Positions 36,090 through 47,900 of a stretch of 64,000 nt of DNA are shown piece by piece (within the stretch, counting starts at the first letter, position 1; each line of letters begins with the position of its first letter). The notes under the pieces are model-generated. The model had not been told where the DNA came from and did not search any database. It worked only from the letters and a program-made list of their open reading frames with translations. The position numbers were made by a program, and so were the translations under genes. Source of the DNA: Stomoxys calcitrans (Eukaryota > Arthropoda > Insecta > Diptera > Muscidae); the NCBI RefSeq assembly GCF_963082655.1, contig NC_081555.1, forward strand, positions 182,859,424-182,923,423. Reading direction: 5' to 3'.

Positions 36090-38470
36090 AATTTTCGAAA
36101 ATCATTTGTATTTCTAGGCTAGATACTTGGTCCTGAAAAAAATATCAGCGTCGTGTTCTTTTCTCAAATACCATTTGTAAAAAGGGGAGTTTATAGGATG
36201 AGGGGTCCCCCAAACATTTGTCCCCAAAATTGGCTATCAAATTCGTTTTCTAATCTCATTTTAGCCACATATACGCCAAATACATGGTCCCACATTTGGA
36301 TATCAGTTTCGTATTCTACTCCCAAATACCTTTCATTTGTGCCCCATATTCCCATAGTCGCCAAAAATGACCGGTTTGGCGGGTGTTTTCGGGTGTTTTC
36401 GGGGATGGGCACTAAAACTATATATCAGATTCACGTTCTATTCTAAAATACCTCTTATTTGAGCCCCATATAGCAATGGTCAGCAAATACTTCCTATTTG
36501 GGTGGTATTATGGGGGTGGACTGGCCCCATAGACAATTTTTCCCGAAAATTTATATCAGATTCGTGCTTTACTCCCAAAGACCTTTCGTTTGAGCCCCAT
36601 ATTGCTATGGTCGTAAATTTACCCTCTGGGTGTGTTTTTGGGTAGGGGTGGCCCCCCAAACATTTGGTTCCACATTTGCATATCAGTTTCGAATTCTACA
36701 CTAAAATACCTTTCATTTGAGTCCCATATTGCCATGGTCGATAAATATGTCCGATTTAGGGGTGTTTTGGGAGTTGGGGTGGTCCCCCACACACTTGGTC
36801 CGACAATTGGATATGAGCTACGTTTTCTAATCTTAAATACCTTAATATGATCCAATATCTTAAATACCAATATGGTTCCATATTGTCGTGATTGGTCTAT
36901 ATATATTTGCTAGTTTTATGGGAGGGGAGGCCCCCTAGTTTTTAGGTAACTATAAGATAGCAAACAAAATTTCGCTTAAATGGCACCACCCATCTCCGAG
37001 ATCTGGCGTTTCTGAAAATTAATGTAAAGGGGAGGGTCCGTCCCCCCTTCAGATATCAAAAAAGGTAGTGCTTGCAAAGAATACTCATCCTTTTCGAACT
37101 GTCCCAGGACCTATCCTACGGTGGCAAAATTGTTGAGAAGCATCTACAACCGTCAACGCATAACGGTTTATGGTGCGGCGGGGTCATTGGACCTTACTTT
37201 TTCGAAAATTAGTTTGGATCAAAAGTTACGATAAATGGATAGAAGTTAGATTATATTGATCTGGGAAACATAGGCTATAACATATTTTAATATCGGAAGG
37301 GGGCGGACCCTCCCCCTTACCCTAAAAGTACTACCCAAAAACAAAAGTGTACCGATCGGGACAATATGGGATTCAAATGAAAGGTATTCAGAGGTAGAAT
37401 ACGAATTTTTTACTAAAAGTTGGGTCCAAATAATTTGGGGGCCGCCTAAACCCCAATACACCCTAAAATAGGTTTATTGGATGATCATGACAATATGGGA
37501 GTCAAATGAAAAGTATTCGGGAGTATATTGCGAATATAGTCAGGAAGAAGGAATATGCTTTATAGTTTGTTGATATGGGAAGGGAGGGGGCGGACCCTCC
37601 CCCGTTACCCCAAAAATACCACTCACAATGAAAAGTGTTCCGATATGACAATATGGGTATCAAATGAAAGGTATTGATGAATAGAATGCGAATATGGTAG
37701 TAAAAATTGGGTCCAAGTAACCGGGAAGTCGCCCTACCTCAAAATTCCTCCAAGCAGTCAAACTGAACGTTCATATCAATATGGGGCTCAAATGAAAGCT
37801 ATTCGGGAGTAGATTACGAATCTGACGTACAAAATCAGATCGAAGTATAGGGGTCACACCAATCCCCTGAAAACTGCCCAAGTGGGCATATTAACCAATG
37901 ATGACTATATGGGTCTCGGTTTGTTGTTTGACACAAAAACCCTAACCGATTTTCTTAAAATTTTCACATTCTGTAGTTTGATCTGGAAGGTAACATAGGC
38001 TATATAATTTTTTGATATCGGTTGGGGGCGGACCCTCCCCATACCCCAAAAGCACCACCCAAAATCAAAAGTTGGCCGATAGGCACAATATGGCTATTGA
38101 ATGAAAGTTATTAGAGACTAGAAAACGAATATCGTATTAAAATTTTGGGTCCAAGTTCCCAGCAGGCCGCCCCAAATCCAAAACTCATCTAAACAAAAAT
38201 ATTTGACGTTCATGTCAATATGGGACTCAAATAAAAAGTATTTGGCAGTAGATTACAAATATGGCATATAAAACTAGGTCCACGTAATGGGAGTCCCCCC
38301 AAATACCCCGAAATGGGCACATTAGCCCACCATGGCTATATGGAACGTAAATGAAATGTATTTGGGAGTAAGAATATGACATTAAAATTTGCGTTAAAAT
38401 CTAGGTGGCGCTTTTTCAAATACGTCAGATAGGTTCATTAACCCGTTATGACAATATGGGACTCAAATGA
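36090..38470. repeat. Foldback-like inverted arrays of ~125-bp units
   Basis: Left of centre, units read TTTCATTTGAGCCCCATATT at 36331, 36454, 36583 and 36711; right of centre the complement (CAATATGGG..TCAAATGAAA) occurs at 37373, 37502, 37660, 37790 and later. The GC-rich unit motif GGGGGCGGACCCTCCCCC is at about 37300, 37580 and 38030. The arms are tandem arrays in opposite orientation around 36.9-37.3 kb, where a transposase remnant lies. The organisation recalls foldback elements. Confidence 0.75.
37095..37245 (+). pseudogene. Small Tc1/mariner transposase remnant at centre of foldback-like array
   Basis: GVIGPYFFEN, a stop, then FGSKVTING match the GG-IGPYFF...VTVNG segment also seen at 19.5-19.7 kb, with a frameshift just before it (QRITVYG). 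Only about 50 codons are recognisable. Confidence 0.65.
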
Positions 38471-39504
38471 AAAGTAATTAAAAGTAGAAAACGAATCTGA
38501 TTTCCAATTTTGAAGCCAAGTGTTTGGGGATACGCCCTAAAGCATCCCCCAAACTGAACTTAGTTTCCGACAAGTTCAAGACGGACACACAAGTAACGAA
38601 ACCATTGCTCTTTTTCGGGAAAAGTTTCCGGGTTGTGTTATCTCCGGAAAAAGTGATCAAAATTGACCACCGAGATCTTGTTATTTAACACCTTACGACT
38701 TCTTCCTTTAAGGCTAGGTGAAAGATAAGATGTACGCCAACAGCCCAGCGTCGATTCAAGACCTCAAATATGGAATTCGTGAAGTTATCGAGGGCATACA
38801 GTTATGTGCGAATAAATAGGGACAGCGGTTTGACAGACATATAAAGGATTTTAAAACGCATATGATGAAAGCAAAATGTATGGTTTATAGCAATTTTTTA
38901 TTGCAAAACCAATTCTCGTTACGAAAATGTCAAACATGTTCTGATATTTCGCAAGAAAGACACTATTGCTACAAATCGTCCAATTTAAGTTTGTGCGAAA
39001 TAATAGGGACAGCAAGTCAATTCATCTAAAAAATGTTGACAACTCATAAAAAGCTGTTATTTATAGTCAATAAAAATCAGCTATTTGTTTGTTAAAACAA
39101 GCGTGTTAGCCAAAAATTTTATTTTAATTTAAGTTTTTCTACGTTAAACCTAGGCCGATATAGGCAGATCAAGGAGCTGTAATCCTTTTACAAGAAAAAA
39201 TATGCAAAAGTTAATAAACTTGGGAAATTACTATCGTAAAGTGGCTGAATTGCTTTTGGTATCAAAAATTCTGATGGACATGCCGGTTCAAGAAACCGAA
39301 AATTGTGAGGCGAAACATAGAACGATTAGAAAAATTTGTTTATTCAAGTTTTTACTTCAATTCTTCAAAAAACATTAATTATTGAAAGTTTATGAATAAA
39401 AAGGTTGCTCAAATTGTCAACAAAGGTTGATATATTCGAAATAGTCAAATATGATATTTTCAGCGGAATGGTGCAATATTTCTTAATCTGACAACTAAAA
39501 ATTA

Positions 39505-40135
39505 TTTTTATACCCTCCATCATAGGATAAGGGTATACTAATTTCGTCACTCTGTTTGTAACTACTCGAAATATTTATCTGAGACTCCATAAAGTATATA
39601 TATTCTTGATCGTCATGACATTTTATGTCGATCTAGCCATGTCTGTCCGTCTGTCTGTCGAAAGCACGCTAACTTTCGGGGGAGTACAGCTATTCGCTTG
39701 AAATTGGATCTTGACTTCTTGGGCCACTAGAGAGCGCAATTCTTATTCGATCTGCCTGAAATTTTGCATGATGTGTTTTGTTATGATTACCAACAGCTGT
39801 GCTAAGTATGGTTCAAATCGGTCCATAACCTGATATAGCTGTCACATAATACGATCTTGGGTCTTGACTTCGTGAGCTTCTAGAGCGCCCAATTCCTATA
39901 CGATTTGGCTGAAATTTTGGACGACGTGTTTCGTTATGACTTCCAACAACTGTGCTAAGTATGGTTCAAATCGGTCCATATCCTGATATAGCTGCCATAA
40001 AAACCGATCTGGGATCTTGACCCCTTGAGCCACTAGAGCGCGCAATTCTTATCTGATTTAGCTGAAATTTAGCATGACGTGTTTTGTCATGATTTCAAAC
40101 AACTGGTCCGAATCGGACCATAACATGATACCACT
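39505..40135 (+). repeat. TATACCC-type repeat family A inside the Tc1 element
   Basis: Begins TTTTTATACCCTCCATCATA, followed by the usual CGATCTAGCCATGTCTGTCC and three ~170-bp units. Confidence 0.8.
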
Positions 40136-40224
40136 CTAATAGCAGAGCAAATCTTTTGCAGAATTGTATTCTCACATTATCTGAAGACTATAGGCAGATA
40201 GATAAATTTATATAGATAACCTTG

Positions 40225-40440
40225 GTATAGGGCAATAAAATATGTCCTGGAGTGGCACCCAAAGTCTCTGAATCTAAATTTGAACGAAAACCAATGGGAT
40301 ATCATTAAAACTCAATAAAAGGGACTACTTCCGCCCAACTCAGATAAATTTTGGTTAATCATTTGAACTTCGTAGGCACTTATGGTCATTTCGGTTCACC
40401 AGAAATGAACCGACTCTATGCTTAGGATGATTTATGCCAT
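40225..40440 (+). pseudogene. Tc1 transposase C-terminal remnant
   Basis: VLEWHPKSLNLNLNENQWDI aligns with the W..QSPDLNPIEN.WD motif of Tc1 transposases; the DLNP Asp is replaced (NLNL), a stop follows TQ, and the end resembles the MPRR..A.I.NKG tail. Confidence 0.75.
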
Positions 40441-41584
40441 TTTTGAAAACAAGAGATCTTTAAGAAACTAATGAGTTGCTGTATCACAATTTGGCTACAT
40501 TCAAAACTTGCCATCCTTTTTTTCTAATTGTGCAGTTTTTTATTTAAAAACCAGAAGTGCCCCTATTATTTTTCACACCTTAAATTTCGATATTATGTTT
40601 AAAATGACTATAATAAAAAAGCTACATGTGTTTGCCGTAAAGGAAGATGTTTTTGCAATCAGCTTTTGTTTAAAAATTGCTATAAACCATCGATCTAGCC
40701 CTAATTCTATGCGGTTTGGAATCCTTTATTTGTCCGTCCATCCGCTGTCCCTTTGCACATAGCTGTAGGGCAGCCCCTTTGCGATTTCGTTTTGGAAAAT
40801 TTCATGAAAAATATATGGTCCCTCAAGCGTGATCGTGATGGCCATTTGGCTGATGTTCTTTTTCCGACCATATATGTCAAAAAATTACATGTTTCTTACT
40901 GGAAAAACCGATATAAGGAAGACAGATAAACCAATCAGAATTACTTTCTGATTCAATTTAGCCATGTCTGTCTGTCTGTCTGTCTGCCCATGTTCATTTA
41001 CAGATCTCAATTTCCCCCCGATCATCCTCAAATTTGGCACAGAGATTTTTTTTGGCTTGAAGACGTTGCCTATAGTAACCCAAAGATTTTTATCTTTAAA
41101 GCAAAATTCTTAGCCATACCAATTAATAATATGCGCTTTATTTTTTCTTGAAAACCAGACGTCTAAAGAGACAATCGATAGCAAAAGCAATGTGAATGAA
41201 AAATAAATAATACTTAGTTGAAAACTGTTTATTATATGTCTTATGTGTTTATATTGTGATATACATTAGTGCCAAATGTCCAACTTGTTGTGTTTAGCGG
41301 AATCGTGTGTTGGCCAAATGGTAAATATTTTTATATTCACCTTTTTCACCACTTTCCCAAAACCAGGCGAGGTCTATGTTAGCGATTGTGTTATCGATAA
41401 CAGAAGAAGTGACATAGGTTCGCGTCTATGATAACTAATTGAAAATTTTCCAAATTCGAAATGTTAGCAGGGTTGAATTTCACTTTGTAGATTAGCATTT
41501 GAGTATTTTAAAATATCGAATATGTTCGAAAGTTGTATTTAAAATTTTGCAAAGAATAGCATGTAGAGATTTTATTTTAAATTT

Positions 41585-42798
41585 CAGTTGTATTTTTTAA
41601 ATATATGTTGGGATTGGAGAACAAAAACAAATATTAATTATCGAAAATCGCTTTATTGTTTTTCAAAATACTCCCTATTAAGATCTATACACTTTTGCAT
41701 GCGTTTGAACCAATTGTCGAAGAATTTTTATCACTCTGGTTCATATCTCCAAAACATGCATTCTGAACGCATTAACCGCTTCTTCAGGTGCCGAAAAACG
41801 TCGACCTCTCATTTTATTGTTTACGTACGGGAATAAAAAGAAGTCATTCCGTGCCAAGTGAGGACTATACAGCGGATCAGTCATCAAATCGATGTTTTGT
41901 GTTCTCAAAAATACAGTTTTTGAGCTGATGTGTGAGAGCTCGCATTGGCGTGGTGAAGAGTCATCCGTCTTCGGCGGTTGGTTTTCCTGATTTCATGAAA
42001 GACAACTGGCAAACAAATGGTTGTGTACCACTCAGAAATAACTGTTCTGCGTTGTTCTAGTGGTACGATTGCGAAATGTCCAGTCTTGCCGAAAAAACAG
42101 GCGATCATTTGCTTGGAAGTGATTCGTGTACAAGAAACTTTTGTTGGATTAGGCTCATCTTGAAACACCCATACAGTCGGCTATTATTTATTTTCGGGCT
42201 CATACGCGTAAATTCACGATTCATCACCTCTCACGATGTCATAGACGGGTTCGAAGCACCACGATCGTATTTTTGGAGCATTTCTTTCGACCAATCGACA
42301 CGAGCCCTTTTTTTGAGCGATTGACAAATTGTGTGGGATCCAACGCGAACAAATTTTTTTGACGGTCAAATGTTCATGCAATATTGAATGTATGCTGGTC
42401 CCACTAACGCCTAAGGTTGTCTCCATCTCAAGATAGGTCACATGACGATCTTCCAATATCAGTTGGCGCACACCACCTATGGTTTTTGGAAAAGCAACTG
42501 ATTTTGAAAGACCTTTACGAAAATTTTCTGGAGTGAGCTACGACCTCGGTCGAATTCACCATACCACCGAAAACACTGGTCCTTGATGGAGCTTCATCGC
42601 CAAAAATTGAATTAAGTTCATCAATGCACTGTGGTTGAGTTAATCCACGTCGAAAGTTGTAAAAAATAGTCGCACGAAAAAGTTCACGATTTAATTCCAT
42701 TTTTGGCCGAGATGAATCTTTTAAGTTACTGTAAACAACACGAATAGCGCTCGTATGTCAAAACGTTCTGAGTACGTAAATATAACCTAAAAAATGTG
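41585..42798 (-). pseudogene. Mariner transposase, decayed
   Basis: Minus-strand frames give MELNRELFRATIFYNFRRGL, NSIFGDEAPSRTSVF, GVSGTSIHSILHEHL, KTGHFAIVPLEQRR, and LYSPHLARNDFFLFP in order, covering most of a mariner transposase. There are at least two frameshifts, and two catalytic Asp positions are changed: HHDNA is HHANA (Ala codon 41947-41949) and SPDLA is SPHLA (His codon 41858-41860). The 5' end has TTAGGTTATATTTACG; the 3' end is less clear. Confidence 0.88.
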
Positions 42799-42974
42799 AA
42801 ACTTTACGATAGAGCTGTCAGTTGGCAGAATGCAACACAAGGGTAATCCCATCCCGAAATATAAAAGGCAACCATGTACTATATAAGATATTATATAAAA
42901 ATGAAATTCTTACGCTTTGTTTGTTAGTTTATTTGTGTGCTCCGTATAGACTCAAAAACGGCTGGGTAGTAAAT

Positions 42975-43850
42975 AGGGTAGTAAATTTATTGATATCCGA
43001 AGGGGGCGGACCCTCCCCCATACTCCAATTTTCAAAAACGCTAGATCTCGGAGATGCCACCTTATGGTACCCCAAAAACGCGAAATTGGTAAAAAAATTT
43101 TGGGGTCAAATAATCGGCGGGGACGCCACGTCCCAAAACCCACCCGAACGGACATGTGCACTAATTGGGATAATATGGGTATCAAATGAAAGGTATTTAA
43201 GAGTAGAGTACGAATTTGGTTAACAAATTTCACTCTTATGTTTCGGGAGTCCCATACCCCCAAAATACCCCAAGAGGACACTTTCACCGCTTTGGGCAAT
43301 ATGGGTATCAAATGAAAAGCATTTGAGAGTAGAGTGCGAACTTGGCTTTAAAAATTTAACCTGAGGCCCCTTCCCACCCCCCAAAACCCCTCAACAGGAC
43401 ATGTTTACCGTTTGGGACAATATGGCACAATCCAAGAAAACCCCCAAAACGGGCATAAATGTCCAACGTCACAAAATGGGTATCGAATGAAAGGTCTTAG
43501 GGACTTGACTACGAATTTGGCCCACCCACTAAATACCTTTCAATAGGACGTGTAATTCGATTGGGATAATATGTCAATCAAAAGAAAGGTCTATGACTGT
43601 ATATTTCGAATATAATGTTGGTATAAGGCTTCAAGTATCTGGGTCAGTAGATCGCGACAATAAAAGACTCAAATAAATTGTCGTTTGTTTCTTAGCGTCG
43701 GGGGGCCGACCCTATCCTCCCAATAAATGCAACGCCAAACTGTCATGTAGGATGACCGAGAATATATTGCACTCAATGAAAGGACGTGTCAGAGGGCAAT
43801 CCCCTTCCCCCATATCCTAACCAAAAAAAGGAATTAAGAATAATATATGA
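42975..43850 (+). repeat. ~125-bp repeat family, tandem units
   Basis: GGGGGCGGACCCTCCCCCAT, GCTAGATCTCGGAGATG and several GGGTATCAAATGAAAGGTAT units, as in the right arm at 37.3-38.5 kb. Confidence 0.8.
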
Positions 43851-43924
43851 ATAATATGAAATAATATATGAAGGCCGATCAGGATGGAAGATGGACACAG
43901 GAGGACCTGTGGATCTTCAAGATG

Positions 43925-44050
43925 CCACGCCGTTCGGACTCGGCTATAAAAGAAGGCCCCTTATCATTGAGCTTAAAACTTGAATCCGACTGCACCCACA
44001 GATATGTGAGAAGTTTGCCCCTTTTCCTTAGTGTAATGTAGGCGAAATTT
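43925..44050 (+). mobile_element. SINE 3' fragment
   Basis: CGCCGTTCGGACTCGGCTAT, CCCCTTATCATTGAGCTTAA and GAGAAGTTTGCCCC follow the family order; the head is missing. It abuts the end of the ~125-bp repeat array. Confidence 0.75.
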
Positions 44051-44287
44051 GTTGTTTGTTTGTAAGTACGTGGGTGGCCGCCCCACCATGCATACCCCTC
44101 AAACTGGACATATTTGTTTATTATGGCAAAAAGGGGCTCAAATCTGTATCTGTTTCATGGCCAAGTATTTAAGGGACGCTTCACCTCATAAATATTGGGT
44201 TGCCCAAAAAGTAATTGCGGATTTTTTAAAAGAAAGTAAATGCATTTTTAATAAATTTAATAATTTGCTGTGGCCGCCCGCAGCAAA

Positions 44288-44864
44288 TGAATAAAACGAG
44301 TTTAATCCCGGAGTACTTTTTTGATACTCATTTATTTCTTTGAAATCTCATCCTTATATAAATTATTTTTAATGAATGGATTAAACTTTATTCATTGAGT
44401 ATGAGTTAAAAACTAAGCTTACAATAATGCTGTTACTTAAAACTAAGCCACCACATTATGTTGCGCCGCTGTCGCTCTGCCAACGTTGCCATTGCATTTC
44501 TTGCTGACACAGTGGCCCGTGTAGAATATTGGGCTATTAACCTGTAGTGGGGTGTTGAATAGGCGGCTCGTGTTACTTGTGGGAATACGGGAGCATGAAG
44601 GTTTCCCATGAATGGTTGTAAGTAGTTGGTTTGGGTGCAACCAAATGAATAAGGTGTCTAGAATAAGGTGTCCAATGCGCTGACTTAGCAGCTCGTGTGG
44701 GGTTTTTGGTTGCCTTGGTGCAGCTAAACTGAGGGAATACGGAAACACGAGGGTTCCTCATGAAAATAAACAAAAAATGGAAAGTATCTTATCTATTCGT
44801 TCTCAAGGCTAAAACATTTCCATGACACACATCAACTAATATCCCATGTTTAGAAATCTAAACA
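44288..44864 (-). repeat. 3' LTR of the BEL element
   Basis: 577 bp and apparently identical to the 5' LTR. It is flanked on both sides by a 13-bp GC-rich inverted repeat, TGGCCGCCCGCAG at 44271-44283 and its complement at 44867-44879, absent from the 5' LTR surroundings. A clear purine-only polypurine tract is not seen just upstream of it. Confidence 0.9.
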
Positions 44865-44960
44865 TTCTGCGGGCGGCCAAAACTAATTATGAAATAGCTC
44901 TACTTATAAACTGTAAAAATTCAGCAAAATGGACTGTAATTCAAATATATATGTTAAAAT

Positions 44961-47900
44961 CTAAACATCCCGAGGACGAACAACAACTATGTTACTTTCT
45001 CTTGTTAAATACTTATAGATTACATAACTTAAAAATAATATTATTAAGATTAGTGAAATATGACCACTGATGTGATGCCATGATAGCTCCTTAAGGTGGA
45101 TCGGATTCGCCTTCATCATTTTAATTTCTTCCTCCAATCCTTGAATCGTTGACGAATGATCGATTTTATTGTAGTTTAGCTCGTCCACCATCGCTATGTC
45201 CTTCACCTCTCTCAAGATATATGATGTGGAATTATAGGACATCTCAGTTTTTGCTTCTTGTGACGCAGTTAATACGGTTCGTCCAATCCTAGCAGTACAC
45301 CCAGGCTGGAGAGTGATGATACCTAGGCCTGGTAATTCAAATACTCCTTTAGTGCGCTCAGCACATAGAATATGGGCCGAAACTTGATCTTTAGTTTTAA
45401 ACAACCATGACCCTCTTGTCTTCAGCTCAATCCAAAAATTCCTGTTCTGAGTCTTCAAAAACTGGCAGCCATATTTACTTGTTGGCTTAAGCGCTGCTAG
45501 CTCACATGAATGATCGTTGGCGTCTTCCCAGGCCCAGTTGCCTCTGCAAAGAAATTCATCTTCACCAGTTAGCTGACATTGGTTCATCAATGACTGCGAC
45601 AGTAGATGATAAGCATCCATTTCATAGTTGTAGGCCAGGAACTGCTGTCTTAAAGCTGCTACCATTGCGGTTCCGTTTCTCACCATCGGCAGTGGTACGA
45701 CGCGGAATATTTCTGCTGATGATTTTTCTACCAAGGGAATCTGCACGCTCGTAATTATTAATTGCTCTGCCTCGTTTATTTCTTCCGCAGTTAATTCATT
45801 TTTTCCTGGTTTACGCTGAGCACGTTCAATAAATCTTCGCACATATGCTATAATTCTTATGAGTTTTTTGTAGCTAGAAATCCTCGTAATTAACTGCATG
45901 ATGACATCGTCTTCCTGTTTAGCTTCCTTTAGAACTCCAACAAAGGGTTGAACCGTCGATATGGGCCAATTGTTTTTCTCCAGCAGCCAATGTGGACCAC
46001 TCCACCATAACTCATCTCCTTTTAGCAGCTCTGGCTTCATCCCTCTTGATGCAGCATCCGCTGGATTCTCCTTGGATCGCACATGACCCCATACGGCACC
46101 AGGAACAGACTTCTTAATTTCCTCTACTCTAACCCGAACAAATTTGTCTTTAATATTTTCAGCCTTTGCGATCCATGCTAGAGCAATAGTTGAATCGCTC
46201 CATAAGTATTTCTGTTGTTTTTGGACTATTAACTTTTCCACATTAAGCATCAATTTAGCCAACAGATGCGCTGCACACAATTCAAGTTTTGGCAGTGTTT
46301 TCCTATTTTTCACTGGGTTTACCTTAGATTTTGCTGCTACCAACGTAACTTTGTTTGCGGCCCGGATGTATATGACAGCTGCGTACGCCTTTTCCGAAGC
46401 ATCAGCAAAACCATGCAGTTCTATTTCCATTAGTGATGAGGTAGACAACCAACGCGGTATTCGGATTTCTGCTAAGTCGGGCAATTTCCTCATGATGACA
46501 TCCCATTCCTTTATCATCTCAGAGCTTAACTGGTCGTCCCATGCCATATCCATTACCCATAGTCGCTGAATGAATAGCTTGGCTAGAATGGTTACAGGAG
46601 CCAGCCAACCCAAAGGATCATATATCTTGGCCAGTGTGGAAAGCGCCTTCCGCTTAGTCAACTTGTTATCTTCAATGATCTGAAAATAGAAAGCAAAATT
46701 ATCTGTATGGGGATCCCATTGAACACCCAACGTTTTCATTGTTTCGCCTTCCTCAATCCTAATGACTTCATTTTCGCCAACATTTGGTATTGCTTCCAAT
46801 ATGTCATTTTCATTAGACATCCATTTACGCAGCTTGAAACCAAACTTATCCAATTGTTGGCTGATGTCATGATGAATTCCAATGCATTCCTGTACTGAAT
46901 CAGCACCTGTCATCAAATCATCCATGTAAAAATCATTTTCTATGATGGCTTGAATCTTTGGATTCCGTTCGCTGCACTCTTTTCCAATTTCAATTAGAGC
47001 TCGTTTTGCCAGAAATGGAGCACATGCTGTTCCGTAGGTAACAGTCGTTAGCGCAAACTCCTCAATTGGCATATGTTTATTCTCGCGCCACAATATGCAT
47101 TGGTATGACTGATCTTTATCTGCTACTAACACTTGTCGATACATTTTCTCCACATCCGCTACCAAGACAAATCTCCATAATCGCCATTTCAATAGAATTT
47201 GAAATATATCTTGTTGTAGTTTTGGACCAATTTCAAGTACGTCGTTTAAGCTTTTACCATTCGATGTCTTGGCTGAAGCATCAAATACCACCCGAACTTT
47301 TGTTGTAAGATGGCTTTCTCTTATCACCGCTTGATGTGGTAAATAGTACTTTCCACTATTTCTTCTTGAGACCTTTTTCATATGCCCCATCTCCAAATAC
47401 TCCTTCATAAAAGCACAATATTGTTTCTGTAACTTTTCATCCTTTTCCAATCTTTTTTCAAGATTTAAAAAACGTGCTAACGCCATTTTCCTTGATGCGC
47501 CCAACTCGATATCCTCCTTAAACGGCAATCTCACCACCAATCTCTTATCCTCATTTATTGTTGTTGTTGTTGTAAAGAGCTGCTCGCATCGATCTTCCTT
47601 GACGTCGTCATCTTCACATACTTCCTCCATCTCCCAAAATCTTTCCAGCTCTTTCGTAACCGCCATCACGGCATTTCCAGATTCATGTCCGCAAACGCAA
47701 CCACAGATTATGAGACCAAGTGACGTCTCTTGTCCAGACAAAGAGCCAATTTTGACTACCCCTTCTTGAATGATTTCATGATATAAATCTGCACCAATTA
47801 ATAAGTCAATTCTATCGGACTTATAGAACAGCGGATCAGCCAAACAGTAATTTCGCCAGCTCTCCACACTGACGTTCAAATTTCTATCAGGTTGCGCTGA

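Larger units (their letters stand above)
38799..40765 (+). mobile_element. Tc1-like element with nested repeat
   Basis: Terminal inverted repeats start CAGTTATGTGCGAATAAATA at the left and end GGGAC-like TGTCCCTTTGCACATAGCTG at the right, with TA at 38797-38798 and 40766-40767. Inside, 39.19-39.35 kb encodes a Tc1-like N-terminal domain (LINLGNYYRKVAELLLVSK) and 40.23-40.44 kb encodes the C-terminus (VLEWHPKSLNLN, ENQWDIIK). Between them a TATACCC-type repeat (39505-40135) is inserted. The coding sequence is dead. Confidence 0.8.

Noticed and set aside
36090..38470. CRISPR-like regular spacing in the ~125-bp units
   Set aside because: Units are diverged along their full length with no constant repeat/unique spacer pattern, and the genome is animal.
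44443..44748. LTR ORF as an accessory gene
   Set aside because: Located fully inside the LTR in both copies with no domain; noted as a curiosity only.
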